Position numbers and translations under genes: made by a program
Part shown: piece after piece, positions 6,056 through 9,796 of the stretch
How the letters are laid out: every line of letters starts with the position of its first letter
How positions within the stretch are numbered: position 1 is the first letter of the stretch
Origin: Flavobacteriales bacterium
Lineage (GTDB): Bacteria > Bacteroidota > Bacteroidia > NS11-12g > UBA955
Direction of reading: 5' to 3'
Assembly (NCBI GenBank): GCA_947472115.1
Contig: CANIZU010000060.1
Span: 1-9,796, forward strand
DNA: 9,796 nt
Notes under the pieces: generated by a model
Databases searched by the model: none
Seen by the model: only the letters and a program-made list of their open reading frames with translations
What the model was told of the DNA's origin: nothing

Positions 6056-8101
6056 ATGAAATCCGCAATCAGTCTGGTATTTTCTTTATTACTTTGCTTA
6101 AACGCATCGGCCCAGCAAGGCAAACCCGAACCCCAGAATTCTCCAAAAAATGGAGGCACTTGTGATGTGATTCGCGATATCAAAACGCCCATTTCGCATG
6201 TTTTTGATCCCGCAACATCGCCCAGCATCTGGATGATGCCAACGGATGAGGAAGCGGAAATGCCATTGCCGGGAGGAATCAATGAGGACCTCAGACGTGA
6301 AATTGATGCGGCTCGCTCCGCTCGCCTTAATTCCAACCCCGTTCAAAACCGTGGAATTATTCATGATAAACCCACCCCACCAAATTCAATCATCACTCAA
6401 TCCCAACGCGGTGTTGAGGTTCCGCCTGGCGGCGGAACCCCCAACGACAATCATATCGCCGTAGGAAACGATGGAAAAATTGTCTCCGTAATGAATACCG
6501 TCATCCGCGTCCATAACGATACCGGTAAAATCGTGAAAGCCTTCACCCTCGACTTCTTCGCCAATAACCCCAACATCAAAAAAGACCCCATCCCTACCAT
6601 GAATCGGACCTATGATCCGAGAGTCATGTACGACCCCTATAAAGACCGATACATTGTCGTTTTTATGCATGGGACCACCAATAAAAACAGCTTTATCATC
6701 GTGGGATTCTCAACCACCAACGACCCCGCTAAACCTTGGAACGTCTATAAAATCCCCGGTACACCCATCCAAGATACAGTTTGGAGCGACTACCCCATCG
6801 TTTCTCAGACCAAAGAAGACATGTTCTTCACAGTCAACCTGTTACACAACGGAAGCAGCTGGGAAGAAGGTTTCGTAGAGGCCGTTATCTGGCAACTCAA
6901 TAAAGAAGATGGCTTCAAAGGCGATACGATGCACAAGAACTTCTTTCACAATATCAAATACAATGGCGTTTCAATTTGGAGCATCTGCGCGATACAAAAT
7001 GGACCGATGCCGGACGGGGTCGACAACTACTTTATGAGTGTTCGGCCATACACCAAAGAAAACGACACTATTTTTGTCCATCGAATCACCAACACCCTCA
7101 GAAGCGGTCAAGCCAACTACGAATTAGGCGTGCTCAAAAGCCCTTTGAAATACGGCTTCCCCTCCAGCGCTTTACAGCCCGATACAGCTTTCCGACTTAG
7201 AACCAACGATGCTCGGGTATTAAGCGGCGTTCGCATCGGAACGCAACTTCACTACTTCCAAAACTGCCTCAACTTTAAAACGATGCAAGCCCATCTCATG
7301 CATGGCAGTATCTACAATATCACTTCGCCCAGCGGCGCAACTCGGATGGGACTTTTTAAATGGAACGAGGGCGGAGCTGTCACAAAAGCGCATCTTTTCA
7401 CCAACGATAGCTTAGATTTTGGATACCCAGCCGTAGCAGCAGCCGGAGAAGCAACGACATCGGAACTAGCAGCCCAAGACCCTTCGATGATTGTCACCAG
7501 CGTTTATTCAGGCGCAAAACACTTCCCCGGAACAGGCGCTTTTTTCATCAATCGATACGGAGAATACAGTGATTATCAAATACTCAAAAAAGGACAATCA
7601 ATTATCAACTACACCTTCATCAAACCCAAAGAACAGCGTTGGGGCGATTACGAAGGCATTCAAGCAAAGTTCAACGAAAAAGGCATTTACTATTTGGTTG
7701 GTTCTTGGGGTAAAGGCAATAGCATGAGCGCTTATGTAGCTCGGGTGAAAATCAAAGATACCGTGGCCGACAATCCCATTTCAACTATGAGGGTATTCCC
7801 TGTCCCCACCACCGAAAACCTGAACATCGAATTTCAAGTCAACACGGAAGCGACGATCAGCGGCCAAATTTTCAATTTGAACGGACAAAGCGTTGGCATC
7901 GAATCAGGGCTATCGGAGAATAATGGCGCCACCGAAGATCGCAGTCGTTTTACATTAACTGTAGAACCCGGCACCCACCGATACGCGCTCCATACCCATG
8001 GATTGGCAAAAGGTGTTTATATCGTAAGACTAGAACTGGAAAAAGGTAGTTGGGGCTTTACATCCTCTGATCCCCAGTCTTTCAAGTTCATTGTCCAATA
8101 A
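6056..8101 (+). CDS. Secreted protein with T9SS type A sorting domain
   Basis: A 681-residue secreted protein with a signal peptide (MKSAISLVFSLLLCLNASA, cleavage before Q20). I chose the ATG at 6056 over a TTG at 6035 because the signal peptide then starts cleanly with MKS. The body resembles the beta-propeller-like secreted proteins of Bacteroidota: PNDNHIAVG (residues 129-137), MNTVIRVHNDTGKIV, YDPRVMYDP (186-194), SDYPIVSQ and RWGDYEG (528-534). I infer a propeller or sialidase-like fold, with no catalytic site that I can identify. The last 106 residues or so form a Por secretion tail: MRVFPVP (about 578), ISGQIFNLNGQ, LAKGVYIVRLELE and final FKFIVQ. This targets the protein through the type IX system to the surface or outside. 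Two stretches within the tail look longer than usual. The 3' end overlaps truB by 11 bp. Codons ending in C are noticeably more common than in the gene starting at 8919. Confidence 0.9.
   Translation: MKSAISLVFSLLLCLNASAQQGKPEPQNSPKNGGTCDVIRDIKTPISHVFDPATSPSIWMMPTDEEAEMPLPGGINEDLRREIDAARSARLNSNPVQNRGIIHDKPTPPNSIITQSQRGVEVPPGGGTPNDNHIAVGNDGKIVSVMNTVIRVHNDTGKIVKAFTLDFFANNPNIKKDPIPTMNRTYDPRVMYDPYKDRYIVVFMHGTTNKNSFIIVGFSTTNDPAKPWNVYKIPGTPIQDTVWSDYPIVSQTKEDMFFTVNLLHNGSSWEEGFVEAVIWQLNKEDGFKGDTMHKNFFHNIKYNGVSIWSICAIQNGPMPDGVDNYFMSVRPYTKENDTIFVHRITNTLRSGQANYELGVLKSPLKYGFPSSALQPDTAFRLRTNDARVLSGVRIGTQLHYFQNCLNFKTMQAHLMHGSIYNITSPSGATRMGLFKWNEGGAVTKAHLFTNDSLDFGYPAVAAAGEATTSELAAQDPSMIVTSVYSGAKHFPGTGAFFINRYGEYSDYQILKKGQSIINYTFIKPKEQRWGDYEGIQAKFNEKGIYYLVGSWGKGNSMSAYVARVKIKDTVADNPISTMRVFPVPTTENLNIEFQVNTEATISGQIFNLNGQSVGIESGLSENNGATEDRSRFTLTVEPGTHRYALHTHGLAKGVYIVRLELEKGSWGFTSSDPQSFKFIVQ
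6418..6439 (+). repeat. Perfect 9-bp hairpin inside the T9SS protein gene
   Basis: GGTTCCGCC (6418-6426) and GGCGGAACC (6431-6439) are exact inverted repeats around the tetraloop TGGC. The stem is within the coding sequence at about codons 121-128 (VPPGGGT), early in the mature protein. It is the strongest short inverted repeat I noticed in the window. No T-run follows, so it is not an intrinsic terminator. Confidence 0.6.
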
Positions 8102-8885
8102 ACCTTTGGACCCTATTGAATCTCCACTCACTCAACTGTCAACCGAATACCCCATAAACCAACTCTTGGAAAATCTCAATCCAAACGCCCGCGCCAAAGG
8201 AGAAATCATCCTCATCAACAAACCCCATGGATGGTCGTCTTTCCAAGCGGTGAAAAAAATCAAATACGTCACCAAAGCAAAAAAAGTGGGCCATGCGGGC
8301 ACTTTAGACCCCCTCGCCAGCGGCTTATTGATTATCTGTACCGAACAGCAAACCAAAGGGATTCAAGCCATTCAGGACGCCGACAAAGAATATGAAGGCA
8401 CGTTGGTTTTGGGCGCAACAACCCCAAGCTATGATATGGAAACGGAGCCCAATGCGCATTTCCCCACCGAACATATCACCGAGGAGATGGTCCATGCAAT
8501 CATCCCTCAATTTTTGGGCGAAATCGACCAAATACCCCCTCTATATTCTGCCCTTAAGGTCGATGGTCAAAGGGCTTATAAGTTAGCTAGGCAGGGCGAT
8601 GAAACCGTGTTGAAATCCAGAAAAATCACCATTCATTCTCTGGAATTTACCCGCATCGAATTACCCGAATTAGATTTCCTCGTTCGATGCACCAAAGGAA
8701 CCTATATCCGCACTTTGGTGTTAGACATCGGCCACGCTTTGCAATCCGGCGCTTTTATGTCGAGGCTGGTCCGCACCAAAATCGGTGACCATCACATCGA
8801 AAATTCCGTTTCTCCACATGAGTTTGAAGAGGTATTCAAGTCAAGAATTGTAGAAATTTCCGATACCAACCCAACCAACATTTAA
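8091..8885 (+). CDS. truB: tRNA pseudouridine-55 synthase TruB
   Basis: TruB isomerises U55 in the T-loop of elongator tRNAs to pseudouridine. Counting from the TTG at 8091 (264 residues), the family core starts at GEIILINKPHGWSSFQAVKKI (37-57). The catalytic aspartate is D73 in GHAGTLDPLASGLL, the stacking tyrosine is Y100 in KEYEGTLVLG, and TKGTYIRTL (201-209) carries R207. After SRLVRTKIGD only about 35 residues remain, so a C-terminal PUA domain seems absent, as in other short bacterial TruBs. There is no ATG between the in-frame stop at 8031 and the conserved core. Possible starts are TTG at 8091, 8106 or 8166, or CTG at 8067. With 8091 there is an extra, low-conservation N-terminal segment of about 36 residues. 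Function is secure; the 5' end is not. Confidence 0.93.
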   Translation: MSNKPLDPIESPLTQLSTEYPINQLLENLNPNARAKGEIILINKPHGWSSFQAVKKIKYVTKAKKVGHAGTLDPLASGLLIICTEQQTKGIQAIQDADKEYEGTLVLGATTPSYDMETEPNAHFPTEHITEEMVHAIIPQFLGEIDQIPPLYSALKVDGQRAYKLARQGDETVLKSRKITIHSLEFTRIELPELDFLVRCTKGTYIRTLVLDIGHALQSGAFMSRLVRTKIGDHHIENSVSPHEFEEVFKSRIVEISDTNPTNI

Positions 8886-8891
8886 AGTTTG

Positions 8892-8915
8892 GGCCAATTT
8901 TTGCTATCTTTGGCC
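8892..8915. repeat. Inverted repeat over the -7 region of the lipoprotein gene promoter
   Basis: GGCCAA (8892-8897) and TTGGCC (8910-8915) are perfect 6-bp inverted repeats separated by 12 bases. The right arm overlaps the last bases of the candidate -7 element, so it could be an operator. In a read-through transcript from truB it could instead form a small hairpin just before the ATG. Confidence 0.35.
8905..8912 (+). promoter_or_regulatory. Candidate -7 element of the lipoprotein gene
   Basis: TATCTTTG is an exact match to the Bacteroidota TAnnTTTG -7 element. No TTTG lies at the expected 19-base spacing (that place reads TTAA); a TTTG at 8888 is only 13 bases away. The ATG at 8919 follows by six bases, so a transcript from here would be almost leaderless. 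Only half of the promoter is convincing. Confidence 0.4.
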
Positions 8916-8918
8916 AGC

Positions 8919-9796
8919 ATGCGCACGATACACAAAACTCTACGCTCTTTGGCTTTTATTGCCTTATCGTTAACCTTGGTACAATGTACCGAACTCAACG
9001 CTGGAAAAGTTAAACAGGACTTTAACAATTGGTTTACCGATCTCATTACACCTCGCGCCTCTTCTTTGGAAATGGCCAATGATGGTTATATTGTTAAAGG
9101 AAATGTAAAAAACAAACCCAATCAGGTAATTCGTTTGTTCGAAATGACCGCTGAAGGATTGGTTTTCATCGACAGTACTTTTACTGATAAAAAAGGCGAT
9201 TTCAATGTCAAAGGGAGCACTAAAGAACTCATTTTCTGCTCACTTATGGTCGTGGATAAACAAATGGTTTATTTGGCATTGGACAATGCCACAGAGGCTA
9301 CCCTTGCCATCGATGCTACCACTACCGGCATCAATTATACCATCACCGGAAAGAATGTAGAGGAGAGTCAGTCATTGAAAGACTTGTTAAAGTTGAACGA
9401 AGGTTTCTCTTCTAGAATCAAAGCCTTGGAAGCTGAAGCAAGCAAATTGAACCCAAATACGGATGAAGGTTTTAATAAGATGCAAAAGTTACAAGCGGAT
9501 TATTATGCTACTTTGAATGAAAGAGCCGCTTCTATTTTGAGTTTTGCAAAAGCCAGGCCTAGCAGTTTTATTCCCTTTTTCATCCTTCATTTCAATGTGG
9601 TTCAAGAGCCTACCATCGAATTGTTAACGGTAGCCCGCGATGCAGCCGTAAAAGCCGACCCGACTTCAAAATACACCCAAATGATTCAGCAAAAATATCA
9701 AGAGGAAGCAAAATTGATGGTGGGTGGTGAAGCGCCGGAAATCAATCTGCCACAGCTCGATGGTACAAATTTGGCCTTGAGTTCATTGCGCGGTAA
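8919..9796 (+). CDS. Lipoprotein with DUF4369-like and thioredoxin/AhpC-TSA domains (3' truncated)
   Basis: The first 292 residues of a gene running off the window. A basic, hydrophobic leader (MRTIHKTLRSLAFIALSLTL) ends in VQC, with the candidate lipid-bearing cysteine at residue 23; glutamine at -1 is not the classical lipobox, so lipidation is likely but not certain. Residues 56-130 (GYIVKGNVKNKPNQVIRLFE, DSTFTDKKGDFNVKG) look like the DUF4369 beta-domain common in Bacteroidota. A lysine- and glutamate-rich, probably helical linker follows at about 145-215. From residue 268, GGEAPEINLPQLDG and LSSLRG are the typical first strand of an AhpC/TSA or TlpA-like thioredoxin fold. The CxxC or peroxidatic cysteine that would tell a disulfide reductase from a peroxidase lies beyond the end. 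It was probably exported to the periplasmic or outer-membrane face. The ATG at 8919 is the only sensible start, 33 bases after truB. Confidence 0.85.
   Translation, partial: MRTIHKTLRSLAFIALSLTLVQCTELNAGKVKQDFNNWFTDLITPRASSLEMANDGYIVKGNVKNKPNQVIRLFEMTAEGLVFIDSTFTDKKGDFNVKGSTKELIFCSLMVVDKQMVYLALDNATEATLAIDATTTGINYTITGKNVEESQSLKDLLKLNEGFSSRIKALEAEASKLNPNTDEGFNKMQKLQADYYATLNERAASILSFAKARPSSFIPFFILHFNVVQEPTIELLTVARDAAVKADPTSKYTQMIQQKYQEEAKLMVGGEAPEINLPQLDGTNLALSSLRG

Noticed and set aside
8882..9079. Minus-strand open frame of 65 codons across the start of the lipoprotein gene
   Set aside because: It is antisense to a clear lipoprotein signal peptide and has no recognisable motif.
1..9796. A defence system, toxin-antitoxin pair, prophage, integron or CRISPR
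   Set aside because: All long frames are explained by housekeeping, carotenoid or envelope genes. I saw no tandem direct repeats, recombinases, transposases or small two-gene modules.

Overview
The window looks like ordinary chromosome from a Bacteroidota (Bacteroidetes) bacterium. The evidence is a secreted protein with a type IX secretion (T9SS) type A sorting tail, a DUF4369/thioredoxin-like lipoprotein, a short TruB apparently without the PUA domain, few Shine-Dalgarno sequences, and promoters resembling the Bacteroidota consensus TTTG-N19-TAnnTTTG. A finer taxonomic placement is not supportable from this sequence alone. There are eight protein genes, two of them cut by the window edges. 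I saw no RNA gene, mobile element, CRISPR array or phage gene.

Layout. Bases 1-882 (+) hold the C-terminal two thirds of the recombination protein RadA. Bases 879-3619 (-) are a tight carotenoid operon transcribed crtZ-crtI-crtB, with 8-bp and 11-bp overlaps between genes. Its crtB meets radA tail to tail, so that one TTAA supplies both stop codons. Bases 3620-3740 carry a candidate terminator for the preceding minus-strand gene and a good candidate promoter for crtZ. Bases 3741-4910 (-) encode a secreted, probably outer-membrane beta-barrel protein of unknown function. Its promoter lies in an 85-bp divergent region shared with murB. Bases 4996-8885 (+) run murB, a large T9SS cargo protein and truB, with truB overlapping the cargo gene by 11 bp. 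From 8919 (+) a lipoprotein begins with a DUF4369-like domain and the first residues of a thioredoxin/AhpC-TSA domain, and runs off the end.

How the genes work together. CrtB makes phytoene from two geranylgeranyl diphosphates, CrtI desaturates it, and CrtZ hydroxylates beta-rings, so the likely product is a zeaxanthin-type xanthophyll. Neither lycopene cyclase nor GGPP synthase is in the window, so both must be encoded elsewhere. The other genes are housekeeping (radA, murB, truB) or cell-envelope/secreted proteins that share no obvious pathway. I found no convincing undescribed multi-gene system. The points most worth a second look are the control region of the carotenoid operon, the non-ATG start of truB inside a T9SS sorting signal, a strong hairpin in the T9SS gene, and a nearly leaderless promoter overlapping a dyad at the last gene.
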